From the NCBI GenBank assembly GCA_013400975.1, contig WBMZ01008645.1, positions 310,001-374,000 on the forward strand: DNA of 64,000 nucleotides, written 5' to 3'. Shown in pieces: positions 28,401 through 41,340 of this stretch. The stretch comes from Atrichornis clamosus. Lineage: Eukaryota > Chordata > Aves > Passeriformes > Menuridae. The position numbers were made by a program, and so were the translations under genes. The notes below the pieces were generated by a model, which saw only the letters and a program-made list of their open reading frames with translations, was not told the DNA's origin and did no database searches. Within the stretch, counting starts at the first letter, position 1; every line of letters starts with the position of its first letter.

Positions 28401-31400
28401 TTTTTTTAATAAGTGCCATTTTAATAATTTCTGTTTCTGTTGAAACACTTCATGGTGGCAAGCAGAATTTCAAGAAGTATTGTGTGATATTAACCCCGAA
28501 CAAATGAATCAGTGGACAAATCTTGAGTGATTCTAAATATTTGCCAAGAATCAGCAACTCTAAGTGCACACAGTAGCACTGCAGGAGCTCAGCTCTTCAT
28601 TATGTTTGAGATCAGCTGCCTTTAATCCAGACCTATTTCTGACACAGTTTTAATAGCAGCAGTTACTCTAAGAGATGAATTGCATTCTTTTTTTCGTACC
28701 ATTGTTTCCTATTTTTTCTTCAAAGAAACCTTCTTTTTCAGTCTTACAAGAGAGAAACTGAAGTTCTTTGATCTCTACAATGTATGTACTATTTATACCA
28801 GAGATGGGGAAACTGCTTTTGTCTAATTATTTTTGACATCTTGCAAATATTCACAAAATTCTTCATGGGGATTAAAAAGATCCACAGAGTTCAATCTCTT
28901 TGTGACAAAGAAATGTTGTTCTCAAAAGACAAAACAATTGTTTGTTTGTTTTCTCTTAGAGAGATCCCAGACATTTATCTTCCAACATGGCACATTTTAT
29001 CTGAGAAGGCGCGCGAACGCATTCCATTTTTAGAATATCAGTGAGTTTCCATAAATAGAGCTGTACCTTATAAGATCAAAATAAAATAGTGATAAAAATG
29101 GAGTGCCTTTGAAAAGCATCAATTCCACCTTTTAAAAAATGTTTGACTTCAGCTTTGTAGAAATCGTTCTCTGCAGAAGCTCCCATTTCAGGGTGTGATA
29201 TCTTTGAGCTTCTCTTAAGTTACTTATTAGGACAAAGTTTGTGAGGTCATCACTGCTGCCCTTCCCTCCACGGTCTTACAGAACACCTATTAATTTACAG
29301 GTATTTATTTATTATGTAAAATAAGGATCATGTGAGTAATTGCACTTCCACTTCAAAAGAACAGCCAGGGTTACCAACTCTCACTAAGACTGAGACTCAT
29401 CATTTTGTTTCTATGGGGTCTTATAGTGTCAAGTAAATCAAATGAATATGAGTCAAGTTTTACAGTAGACAAGTGAATGGGGAGTTCGTCAGTTTTCACT
29501 AGAAAATTCTAGTCTTCATAGTTTAGGAATCTGGTCCATATGGTCAAAAAACGAGATGCTGAAGTTCATTATTTAAATCTCATTTTTGCTTTCTTATGGA
29601 ATATGTAATATTTGGGATAGCCAGTAGTTATGGAGTCCACAGAAATCTCCTAAGACTCAGCAAGAGGTTTGGGGAAAATGGGGAAGGAATCAGATAAGTG
29701 GTCCCAGTCAGGAAACACCAGCAATGCCACGAAAAATTACCGGGGGATGCTGTGTTGGTTGAGAATAATTCAAGCACTTTGGAGATTTCTGAACACTTCC
29801 TCTAGTGAAAAGGGATAATTTCTGCATTCAGCTATGCTCTTTGCTAAATTTGCTGAGAGTTTTTGTCCACTTATGGAAGTGTGCACTGACAGATCATAAT
29901 AAAATAGTAATATACAATTTCCCATTATTGCCAAAATTTTCCTTTCTAAACTAATGTACGAAGTGTGGGAAAATTGAGTCATAAGTGGGTTTGTACTTCA
30001 CAGTAGATATTTTGCTACCTTTTTAAAATGTATTTTGCACATGCAGTTGAGAGAAGCACTATAAAATTGAGATACGTAATGTCTTTAATAATACAGACAT
30101 ATAGACATTATTTCAGTAAATCTTCTGGGTCTCTCGGAGCAGTTGTATTTCTCAGACATGACATGAGTCAGACGCTGCGAGCGCCGCGGCGAATTCCAGG
30201 CCATCGATTAAGGATGTCACACCAGGTTCCTCATTCCATGCCCTTCCCAAGGTGAACACAAGTGTCATCAGCAAGTGGTTTGTGAAGGTGTCTGTGAGTG
30301 CTGGCAGGTAAATAATTTTTTCAAGCCAAAGTTAACAGTCCATGTAATCATGAGCATCAATCCGGGTTGTGTAGAGGCGGCTGTCCTGCTTAGTCTGCTC
30401 TGGTAAGAAGTTCAAAATGTGCAAGGAAAACGGGAGCACGAGGCTGGCAAAGGGGCACAGTGAGAGCATCCAGAAGCAGGAAGGAGGGGTTTTAAACCCC
30501 AAAAGTGTGACAGACAGAGGGGCTATGCTGGTTCTGTGCAAAAGGAATGAGAGTTATCAGAGGCCTCACAGGTTTGTAGGTGAGGCTTACAAGATAATTC
30601 TTCTTCAGAGTAGATAATTCTTCTGTTTAGGTAATTCTTCTAAAATTGCTGGAAGAGCTGTAATGCACCTTTCAGAGAGGAAGAAAATCTCAAAATAGCT
30701 GAAATGTTGTGTACAAGAAATCTGTGTAGCTGCAAATGCCTTTCAACCTTTTGATCTCTGGATCAGCTGGTTCATCCGAGCCTGGAGAGGTATTTGCTAA
30801 TGGTGGTCGGGCAATTAGAGCCTGATTCTGCAGAGCAATCTTAGTTCTTGTCTGCTTGGAAGGGCTCCTTTAGGCCCTGACTAACTTTTGTGAGTGTCAG
30901 TCACTACTGAATCTTCCAGGCCATTTTAAAAGGCCTGACATAAACCACACAGCAAACCTTGATATTTTGCAGTGAGATGTGGTGTCCCATCTTTCTGACA
31001 AAGACCAGCTGAAAGAAACTTCCGTCACTACTACAAGAGGTCCCTTCAGCACCAGACAGAGTGCTCAATGTTATCTTCTGTGATCAGATAGGTCTTAATG
31101 GCAGCCCATGGCTATGGAGAGGTTCATTAGGTCTTCCAGTGCGTTTTTACAATAAACAGCATTAAAAAAATACTTTCTATCTTCTACTGAACCCTAATAA
31201 TTGCACTAAGGACCACTGACATTTAATTAGGGCCTTCTTTCTCTTCTGTGCCACCTTTCAGTAGCAGAGTCCCTCTGTGCTTAGGCCAAAGAGACCATCA
31301 GCACCTCGTGTCTTTTTGGGGGATTTAGACATCTCCCACACCTTCTCCCAGCACTCTCCATGAAGACTTTAAACTCCTCACACTGCTTAGAGTGTCCATT

Positions 31401-34400
31401 GCTCTGCACTTCAATAACTTTTCACTGCTTTGCCTTCAGCAGAACTGCAGTGCTTCCACCTCCTCCTGCCACGTCAGAGCTGCAGCTTGTGTGGCTTTTC
31501 CAAGTGAGTGATGGCCCAGTGCTGTCACTCTGAGGATGAATTACTCACTCAGGGTATTTGCATCTTGAGCTGGACTGACAAGAAGATGAAAAGGAGGCTT
31601 GGCCAGCTTTTGTTTTATAATTTAAAAGAGTTTTTGTACTCATGCATTGCATCCCTGTGGCAGAGTGTCTCTATTTCATCCAGAACCTGGAAAAATTTAC
31701 AGCTCCCAAATCTCACATTTTCATTAATATACTGTGTCATTATCACAATCACCACAGTGATAAAGAATAATCAAAAATCTATTGCTTATTGACCATTTGT
31801 AGTTTAAAACTATTTCAATAGTAGAATAAATCAGGCACATGGAAAATATATGACAAATTAGTTTTGCCACTTTGACTGCAAGTCTTCTAGGTCAAATATT
31901 TCACATAATGTCAGAAGTCAGTAAAATTTTTCACAGATGCTTCTGTTTTCTGTTTGGAAGACAGATGCCTAAAACCATCCTAGATTCATATTGTGTGGAA
32001 ACCCAGTGACTCCAGCCAGTGTTTGTTGTATTTCCCACTTGTAAACCATCAAGAGCTAAGAGATCCATACAAAGGAAAGGTTGGTGTAAATTAAATAACA
32101 AAACTTACCACTCTGTACAATGTTCTATCAGCAACTTGCACATTTTTGCAGATGCTCCCCAAAAGTCTCCTTGGCACAGACCACACAAACACAGGGAGCA
32201 GCAGAAGGCACCAGCAGGTGTCTGCATGAAATCCTGCTCCTGGAGAGATTTCCAGAAGCAATTGCACTCCTTTACCTTTGATCTTTTCCCCAACTAAAAG
32301 CATGTTGTGGATTTGTTTTCTCTTATTTTCTTTCTCTTCCAATTCCTTCTACAGCCACAAACTTATTTTACAGAATTTCTGCCCTGCATATTTTTCTGCT
32401 GCCATGAGGTATTTGAAACCTGACTGGCAAGGCTAAATATCTTCCATTCTTGTCTATACACCAGTTATTTACAGGAATCTTCCATTTTTCAAGTCATATC
32501 ACATGGCTCTGAATTTTAACATAAGATCTCAAACCTTCTGTAACTGAGTAGCAGAGGTAATTTTAATTTAAGCCTTTAAAAATTAGGTAGACATTTGGAA
32601 TTTAGAAATTTTGCCTCATGAATTAACATGGATGCCATGCCAAGCTGACCAAGAGAGATAGACAGGCCTTACTAACAAAAATGAATACACATTCCTGCAT
32701 ACTGCAAACCTTCAAGTACTTACACAAAAACATATGTCTCGTGGTACACTTTAGGTGTGCCATCTGTCCTGCTACCCTGTTAGCAAATACAAAGATGCAA
32801 TATCTGCTGAAAAACATTTACCATCTGAAGTGAATAAAGAAATTATGGTGATATTACGGAAGGAAAGCTTGTCCACACAGAAGGAAAATCAGTTTTCGAG
32901 CACAGGGAATGACAATTTTTCTCCTGTGTCAGGAATTTCTCTCTTCCCACAGCAAAGATGACCTTCCTGCCCATGTTTTCGTAATGAACACAGAGAAAAT
33001 AACAGAGATTAAGCTCAGGATTGAGGTTTATGTTTATAATGAGGTGGTATAGAGGTTCTCAACGACTCATTCTTGATGATGGTAGTATTTAACTTTGTTT
33101 CTGTGCATTCCGTGCATTGCCATATTGTCATGGCAATGAAGAGCCCATTTTTAAATTGAAACAACTGGATTTGAAGAGGGACATTCTGGGCTGCTTTAAA
33201 GCAGCTGCTGTAATTGCCAGAGAGATCTGAATAGTGTCTTCCCAAGAGGAAGGCAAAATGTAGTCCATGCTGGGATAAAGAAAGAAATAAGTGGTCCATC
33301 AGAAGGTTTTCCAGTAAGAACTGAGCCGTGGTATGAAAAATGTGACAGCACCCAGGATGGAAAGGGAGGTAACGTTCCAGATGACAGGGCATGCAAATAA
33401 GTTTCTCATGCTTCCAGGCACCACAGTAATTCTCATTTTTAATCCAAAAAGAACAGTCACATCATTTCCTTCCATAGCAAAAAGCTGACTTGATAAACGA
33501 CCTCGTGCTACAGCTCAGGGTCACACACTCACACAGGTGTGTCCTTTCTCTCTTGTTCAGCCCTCATGCCTTGCCCTTTCCCCATCAGCCGGCGTGCAGG
33601 TCACTTCCCAAGTCCCTTCCCTTCCCTGCAGCCGTGGTCTGCTGCTCCTGCTTCCCCCAATTAGTGCCTCTCCGAGCAGCATCTCCTGTCAGTCACTGCC
33701 GTGCCAGGGGTGTTGCTCCCAGCAATGCCAGTTCAACAAAGAGGAGACAAACAGTCTAATGGTTGCCAGCAGCTGAAGTGAGGCTGAAGCCGAATAACTC
33801 TTTCAAGTATTTCAGGCATTTCTGAAATACTCACATACACAAGAACAAATCACTACACGTGTACACGAGCGGCAAAACGACATCTGAGTTTCCCTCTTTG
33901 GTACCAGCTGTAGTTCATCCCTCTTGCCAGCGGCAGGGATGTTCGCTAATTGAATGGAAAGCTTTGGGACTTCCCTGTGCATCCTCTCCTACTTGGAAAC
34001 CAGAGCCAGACAAGCACACTCCCACTGCATTGCCTTTCCCAGCTCCTCACGTTCAGCACCAGAGTCCTGCGGACCGGGAGGAGCCACCGCTGCCAGTCCA
34101 GCCCACAGAGCCTGCAGACCCCGATCTCTGCCATCGTGTCCTTACAAAAGAGGAGAAACAGCTGGTTGACATTTAAGAGGCAGGAGTTAATCATTCTTGG
34201 AAGGGAAGGAAAACAAAAGCGTCGCTGAAGAACCCCACCTGCAGACTCTGCTAAGTGCTTCACACGGGTTCTCCTCCCAAGCAGCCTCTGGCACACGGGA
34301 GATGTTCCCTCCCAGTCCTGCGGCTGCAGCTCCGCAGCGCTGCTTGTCAATGTACGGCTGCAGCACCAACTTCTGATGCCACTTTCTCAGAAGCATTGGA

Positions 34401-35481
34401 TGAGAAAAGAGGGGCTCCCACCTTAGCAAGACTGACTTTGACTCTCTAAACCTGATATTTAAGGGCTGACACATTCGTTTCTTCCCACATTGTTTAGAAT
34501 TTCCTGATCATAGACTCCCTAACTAGAACATAAATTCTGGAGATGGGGTGGTGGTGTCATACATCACACGCTGTTTAACACTGACACGAAATCCTTCATC
34601 TTCGGGAATGCAAATTTCCTGCAGATATATGATCCAGTTTATATGTGTGCATACTAACACCACACAAAATAGTTGAGTCATTGCTTCAAAATTCCATTCA
34701 AGAACTGAAAAAAGAACTCCATTGCCAGTTTCCCATTCTAACAAACATTTCTGAATCCTTACATTAAGTTAAACCTGTGTTGTAATACTGTTTTAAATGT
34801 ATATGTTAAGCTGTGTTCTAGTATATAATATTATAGTCATACCAGTATGAAGTCTACTATCCACAAAAAAAAAAAATCTTTGCATTAAAGAACATCAAAA
34901 AGTCCTTTTCACTCTGAGATTTCCCTTTTCCTTTAAGCCACTTGTGGTGGCCTTGCAGAACACAGGTGTGTGACAGTGTGGGCACCTCTTATCAAGTTCA
35001 TTCTCCTGATTATCAGGGATATTTTTACCATTCTTACCATGTGTGTTTTAAATTATTTGATGATGATTCCACTGTATCCTTAGGCAATCTGTTCCCATAC
35101 TAACAGTAGACATCTGACCCTTTTCATTTTCCCTTCATAAAGGTGAAATGCAACATTTCTTGTCCTTGTCTCTAGACGCAGGGAGAACTATTTGGTGGTA
35201 ACATATTTGAAATATCTTGTTGTCCTCCTCTCTCCCTCAGTTTTGTCTTTGCTTCAGCAAAGCAGTCCCGGTGTTTTGTTCCCATCTACTGCCATTTTAT
35301 TCCCTCCTTTCTGACTCCATTTTCTCAAAAGCTTTCCCAAAGCATGAATTTCAGATCCAGAGATAATTTACTTCAGCTGAGGCAAATAAATAATTACTGT
35401 GTGTATTTTACCAAGATTGTATTTATTTTACATTTTTCTGCAATAACATGGCCTTACTGACTGCCACAGAGTTTATGGTGA
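25403..35481. other. Intergenic sequence, no gene seen
   Basis: Includes the longest desert frame (27044-27541, minus, 165 codons), which lacks any recognisable domain. A GC-richer stretch at 33.5-34.4 kb has mutually overlapping frames on both strands and no family match. A TACGTCACGTG element (CRE-like plus E-box) lies at 28231-28241. Confidence 0.55.
27652..27725 (+). repeat. Ancient amniote interspersed repeat relic
   Basis: TTCCTGCAAACATTTAGG, GACTTAACTTTAAGC and GGACTACTTCCATTTGATTCC resemble, in order, a repeat that is abundant in turtles and crocodilians. Family name not assigned. Confidence 0.4.
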
Positions 35482-35541
35482 CATAAATATATATACATAT
35501 ATAAATATATATACATATATAAATGTGTATATATATGTATA
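35482..35541. repeat. AT-rich dinucleotide/imperfect tandem repeat
   Basis: ATAAATATATATACATAT repeats about three times with drift, ending in TGTGTATATATATGTATA. It lies about 300 bp from the Polinton-like relic. Confidence 0.85.
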
Positions 35542-35848
35542 GTCCACTATACCTCCCACAAGCCTTGTACATTATGATGCATGTTAGATTCTCTGCTGAC
35601 TACAGTACAATTATTTAGTTGGAGTTCATCTTGTATTTGTCTTGTAAATGGCTTCCCAGTCATACATGGAAAACCTCAGGCTCATGGTGAGAAGGGGTAG
35701 GATATACGACACTTCACATGATCAAGTTTGTTAAGGAGAGGAAATGGGTTCTGTAATGCTGCACCTGACATGAAAGACTTCGGATTTGCATTCCAGACCT
35801 CTTCATAGTTTAGTGTTAGAATAATACTTGCAACGATGAAAACAATAA

Positions 35849-36145
35849 ATGTTAAATGCTAATAGAAAATGTTGCAAATTATTTGGGGGAATGTGGCTCA
35901 TAGACCTGGTTAGATTTACAGCAATGTCAATATATGAGGGATTTTTAAACATCATTATATACTGTATTCCTGTTGATGCTTCTCCACTTATTGCTGTGGC
36001 AATACATTTGGCACAAGGGACATATATAATGTTAACATTTCTATGATATACATACCCAATAAAAGCTTTTTCAATTTCATTATTTTGACAGGCAGATTCC
36101 ATTAATACATCCACAACAATAATGTTCCTTTTCTTCAGGATCTAA
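35849..36145 (-). pseudogene. Decayed Polinton/Maverick (adintovirus-like) packaging ATPase fragment
   Basis: A minus-strand open stretch shows the end of a FtsK/HerA-type packaging ATPase of Polinton-like elements. Landmarks in order are a hydrophobic strand with acidic end (NIIVVDVLM, normally two acidic residues), ESACQNNEIEKAF, a YHRNVNIIYV block (family pattern HHRN followed by a hydrophobic strand), YIMMFKNP, and LTRSM followed by PNNLQHFLLAFN. The QN-type motif after the strand and the residues after FKNP have changed, an in-frame TAG lies just upstream of 36,145, and no partner genes (polymerase, integrase, capsid) were recognised nearby. It is therefore a dead relic of an endogenised virus-like element. 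Family call is by motif recall; no search was run. Confidence 0.7.
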
Positions 36146-39100
36146 GAGAAGAGGATTATTAAAAATTACTGACAATACCCCTATACACTTAATCTCTCCA
36201 AATTCACTTTACAATTGCTGTCAACATCAATAATGTCAGACAGTATAATCAGGTTTGTATAAAACATCAGAGCTTGTATATTTTCCAAATGGGATTTGTT
36301 TCCCCATCTAACAATGCAGCTGTTTTGGTTTGGGGCTTGTTTTTTTGGTCAGAAAATGATGCTCCCCAATGCCTGTGGAGAATCCATGTGCTGTATGACA
36401 GCCACCTTGCAGCTCCTTCCTCTCATGCCATTCCCCACCCTGTACCCTTGGTCCACCTTTCCATTTCAAAACCCTTGTCATAAATAATGAGAGGAGGAGG
36501 GGAAGGAGACAGCTCCAAGAATCCACGTCCCTTCTTCAGCTGTCACAGGTTGCATGTGAGTAGCCAAAAGCACAAGGCCACTGGCCAGTGGGCAAATTAC
36601 TGCAGAGTTTCCTGAGAACTCATTTGTTTGTACCACTCGTTTACTCTTCGGTGTAAAAGGGAGGTTAAAATCATTTCTGTGGACAAATAATACTACAGGT
36701 CAATTTTCCCTGGTACAGTGTGGATTTTAAAGATTTTAAAGATTTTAAAGAATGTTTGTTGCCCTGTTATTAGGCTTGGTATTTGCAGTGCTTGAAAAAA
36801 CATTCTCATCACTGACAAGACAAGGATGCTGCAGGTCCAGCTGCTCTGGTAGAATTCTGAAATGCAGCTACAGCTTGGGAAATTCAGCTCCTACTAATTT
36901 AAATACATGGAGCAATTGAATTCTTTTGAAATCTACATTTTCATTAAGACATTCTGGAAAAAGAATCCCACAATATCTTCCTGTGCATCACTCTTAAATC
37001 AAACTATGCCTAGTGATTTAATCTTCATTTCTATTGATAGTAGTTTTTCAATATGAGTATCCACTCTCATAGTGACCAACCTTGTATGTAACATTTAGAA
37101 AATCAGTTTTTCTCCTGCCTTTGAACAAAACGACTGTGTGCACCCCCTTTCATTCCAGGCTTATCAGTTAATCTATCAAACAAAATACAATTTATTTTTT
37201 CCATTAGGTTGCTGGAAATCAAGCTAAATGAGAACGACTGGAGTTTGTTACTGGACTCTGATATGTTTTCCCAACAGTTCCAGGAGTTGTCAGGCAACGA
37301 TTGCTAAGATACAGGGGCATTTGTATCTTAAATCTGAAGTGGTCCAAACTGGGAGGTGTCTCATACACTGCTCGATGTTGTCTGTACAACAGGTTTCCAA
37401 CAGCAGGTTTTAAGTAGTGATTGCTTATCAGCACCCACTTTAGATGGAACAAAGGGCTTTTATCCTGCTATATTCTGGTGCAGGATAAATTTATTGCAAG
37501 CACCTCTGACAGGGGAGGCATAACAGAGAATGTCTGAGCAATAACACGTTGGTTAACACACGTGTTTCAGAAGCTTCCCAGGAATGGTGACCCCTGGTCC
37601 CAGCACTGCCGGGGCTCCACTCACAGAATCGGATTCCTCTTTTTTACTGCCCGGTTTGTAAACCCTAAGATAGACACGTCAGAGATGTGTGCAGGGCTAT
37701 AGATCAAGAGGGTGACTGCACACGTTGACAGGACACTAATTAAATTGATCCACAGTTAGTGATTACATATTCTGAGCAGTTAATTTTGCAAGTGGTGAGA
37801 CTGGCTGCCTTCTGTTCCCCGGTGAGAGAGGCCCCGGCGCCGTCTGTCTCCTCCAGACACCGAGTGCCACCTGCTGTGCACCCACAGCCTTGGAGCTGCC
37901 AGCGATTCCTGCCTCAAGGCGGGTGCACCTCCAAAAGAGAATCCTCTGCACTGATGCAGAGCCGGTGTCTTCGTTCTGGCCTGGAACATGCGAAACATCT
38001 CGCAGAATAGATAGGAAACGGACTGAAACTTCTATGCAGCGTATGGAAGTTTGGTTAAGAAGCGGTTCTTCCACCAGCTGTCTGTCCTACATTGTCGTGA
38101 AAGTGTTTTAATAAACGGAGGTTCGGGGAGTGTAAAAGGCACTTGGTTTTTTGCTAAAAAATGCTGTGGTCAAGCCTTGATTAAGAGCAGAAACTAAAAG
38201 TACTGAACCAGTTGAATGTGTTGATATTTAGCAAAATAAAAGCTGTTTACATTTCTGATAATCATCTCAGTACACCAAAGTAAGGAAAATTTTTTTACCA
38301 AGAGAAACTTCATGGTCAGTTCTCAGAAAATGCGCTTTGTGGGGGATCAACAAACCCTGAAGTGACAAATCCTAGAACACTGTTAGAAGAAGCTGGATTT
38401 AATAATGTATTTAATATTCTGTGATATGCCAGACAGAGCTATCATTTTGCATCCTTAGAAACAGCACTGTTCTCTCAGTGAGACAGAGAACAATACAGAA
38501 ATAACAGCGAGAGGGTTTCTTGACAAACTGTTACCAAAGAGGTTATGCAAATGCACGGTGTTCTGCATGCAGTTCCTCTTTCACAGCAAAATAGCATCTC
38601 TGTGCCAAAACAAGGTAGGCATGACCTCTCTGATGGGTGGGACAGGACAAAGGGATTCCAATCAAAAGACAGAAACGCTGAAGTTTGACTAAAATCAAAA
38701 CAAATTCAAGAAAGGACTCCTAGTCAGTCCATTGTCCTTTGAATTTCTCTCCAGCAGAGATTAGAACCTGAAAATGTTCCTCAAATGACTACACAGAAAA
38801 CTTTGCAACTGTTCTGCAAGAGGGATTTGCCTGTAAGCAAAAAATACAGATTTGCCTACCTTGCTTAGAGCCTGAGCCAGTGAACATAGAATTAATAATG
38901 TGATTTTTCTTACTTCAGAGAGCTTCGATTCAGATTGCTGACAACAAAAAATTAAACAAGTGAAATTAAGAAATAAAAACAGTTCAAGGTCAAAAGATTT
39001 TACAAGTGATGAGCTAACACACTGGAGTTATGTATATTGATCAGCAGCTCATGAACAAAGGATTTAGGATGGATCTATACTTTATTGCAAACCTTTCTTT

Positions 39101-41159
39101 CAATCTATTAGATTTTTGTGTTTATAGATCAGATTTGTAATTTAAGGGAAGGATTTAGGAGCCTAGAGGATGTAAGCACTCAGCTGTTTATGAAGTTCAA
39201 TGGCATTTGAGTGTCTGACTCCCTCAGGCTCCAGTCTGGAGTCGTAACTTATTGACAATAGTTTTTCTGCTCAGGGAGCACAAAATGGTTGCCCTTTACA
39301 ATAAGAGAATATTTTTTTTAAAGCCATAACAATACTCTGGTCTGTCTTCCAGGGACCATTCTGTGATCAAAATTAGGATAACTGACACAAGTTACCTCAG
39401 TGGAAAGTTCAGCTCTGTGGATGTGGGAATGGTGACTTTACTACGGATTTGCAATCACAGGTTCCTGCCCAAAAGATATTATTACCTGCAAGAGTTCTCA
39501 CACCCAAAAAAACTTTTTACTCTTGTTTTCTCCCTGACCACATCTATTCAGCAGACCTTCAGCCCAGGCCAGAAATGCTTCCTCAGCATCTCTAACCTGG
39601 GCCTGATCCAAGGCTTTATTCGCAGCTCCCTTTCCCCAGGAGTTGGTTTGATTCCAGAAAACAGCCCAGTCCATCATCTCAGTGCTGCTGTCCGGCTGTG
39701 AGAGCCTAAATTACATCTCAGGACATAAACCCAAGAGCTGGGCGTGATGGAGATGGATCTGCAGTGCTGGGTAAAGGTTCAGTTTGATTTAGGGTCTTTA
39801 CAGGTAGATTTTGCAGGAGCAACTTCTAACAAACATCTTCATGTGCACAAGGTCTCTCCCTGTGCAAGGGAGGGACACTTGGAGTGAGGTCTGGAGAATA
39901 AACAGAGCTTGGAGCCACATCCTGCTGCCCTGAGAGTCGGGCTGGCCATGGGGAGGGAACTAATGCCTGGTTTATGAATCTTCATGTTAGATAAAGGATA
40001 TTAAAGTTCATAGCTGTCATTGCATAACATTCCCTGGCTGCTAAAATGTCTGTTAAAAAGTGCAAAGAGACATCAGGGAAATGGGATGCCTTTGCAATGG
40101 GGCCAAAATAAGGATGGATGTAGCTCTGATGAGAATATTTAATAATGGCTCTGAGCTGCTCTTGCAACACAAAGCCTACAAACAGTGATTACTGCTTGTC
40201 TGACGGTGTGAGGAGGGAAATTCTAAGGCAAAGTTAATTTACATCTTAAAATAGTTTCCTCTTAAAAAACACACCATGGTAACAAAATTTCAGTATTGTA
40301 ATGATTAATGTCACCACACTGCATTGACTCTACTGCCTCATAATTAAATAGGAGATATTCAGTTGTATGGCACTTGAGTATGATAATGGTTTATGTATTA
40401 ACTCATTCACCTTGCAATTTCTTGACCTATTTTTCATTTTTAGAGGCACATAATGATGGAATGTATACAGCAGCACAGGCTCTGAAAACAGTCCTGGAGT
40501 TGTCCTGGGGGAAGGAGAGACACTGTTGCTACTGGCTTTGCATGAGCCTTTTTTGAGCAATAAAAAAAAATAATGATGTTCCTCTTCCATGTTAAAACCA
40601 CCTACATTGAAAGATCTTTGGATTTTAAATCAGTAGATGTGTGTGTTTGGGTATTTCACCTCTTTCTGTGAATGTCTCACTGATGTTTGCCAACTATCTT
40701 GCACAAACTATTTGATTGCCTAAAGTTAACCATCCAACTTCAATGAGATACTGAAATAAATGTCAGTTTTTGAACTCCCACACACTCTCCATTCAAGTCA
40801 AGCACAGGGTTGTTTCACCCTCATCATGATCTTGTTAGCAAATATCCAGCAGGGTGGCACTTTTCCTCCTCATTTCTCATACAACTGGCTTCTCTACATG
40901 AAAGCAGACTATAAATAATATTGGATCTTTAGCTTAAAAATGCATATCCTGATGAATATCCTGATGAATATTTATTCAGCACATTAAAAATACCATCCAT
41001 GCCTGGCTTTCATTTGGCTCAAAAACCTGAATATTGTGAAAAACCTAAAGACAATATTTATTCAGCACATCAGCATAGCATCATCTGAGGAAACTTCATA
41101 TTTCTGTTTAGGATACATACACAATTCCTATTACTGCCCTGATAAAATACTTCAGAATC
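36146..41159. other. Intergenic sequence, no gene seen
   Basis: Contains a locally GC-rich stretch at 37.8-38.05 kb and a short direct repeat of ATATTTATTCAGCACAT near 40.97 kb (second copy near 41.05 kb). No gene or named element was recognised. Confidence 0.55.
36726..36752. repeat. Three-copy 9-bp repeat
   Basis: GATTTTAAA repeated three times in tandem. Confidence 0.85.
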
Positions 41160-41340
41160 TTTGGAATTATGTCTTTGAGATAGGAAGGACTGTTCCCATT
41201 TCACAGCTGGGGAGCTGTAATAGACAGATTTATGACATTTAATTTTCACTAATTCCAATGGAGGTAGATGCTGAATAGTTTATTAAAATCTGGCTGCAAG
41301 TAACTTGCCCAGGGTCACAGAGAAATCTCATAAAGTGTGA
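41160..41340 (+). mobile_element. MIR-like SINE relic, interrupted
   Basis: CCCATTTCACAGCTGGGGAG and TAACTTGCCCAGGGTCACAG are the two best-known MIR core blocks and occur in the right order, separated by about 80 bp of unrelated AT-rich sequence. Diverged; call by motif only. Confidence 0.45.

Noticed and set aside
33500..34400. GC-richer block considered as a hidden exon cluster or CpG island
   Set aside because: Overlapping short frames on both strands, few CpGs, no convincing splice pairs or protein family.
34523..34744. Minus-strand frame with an acceptor-like CTGCAG before EICIPEDEGFRVSVKQ
   Set aside because: Somewhat protein-like, but with no partner exon, no donor and no family match.
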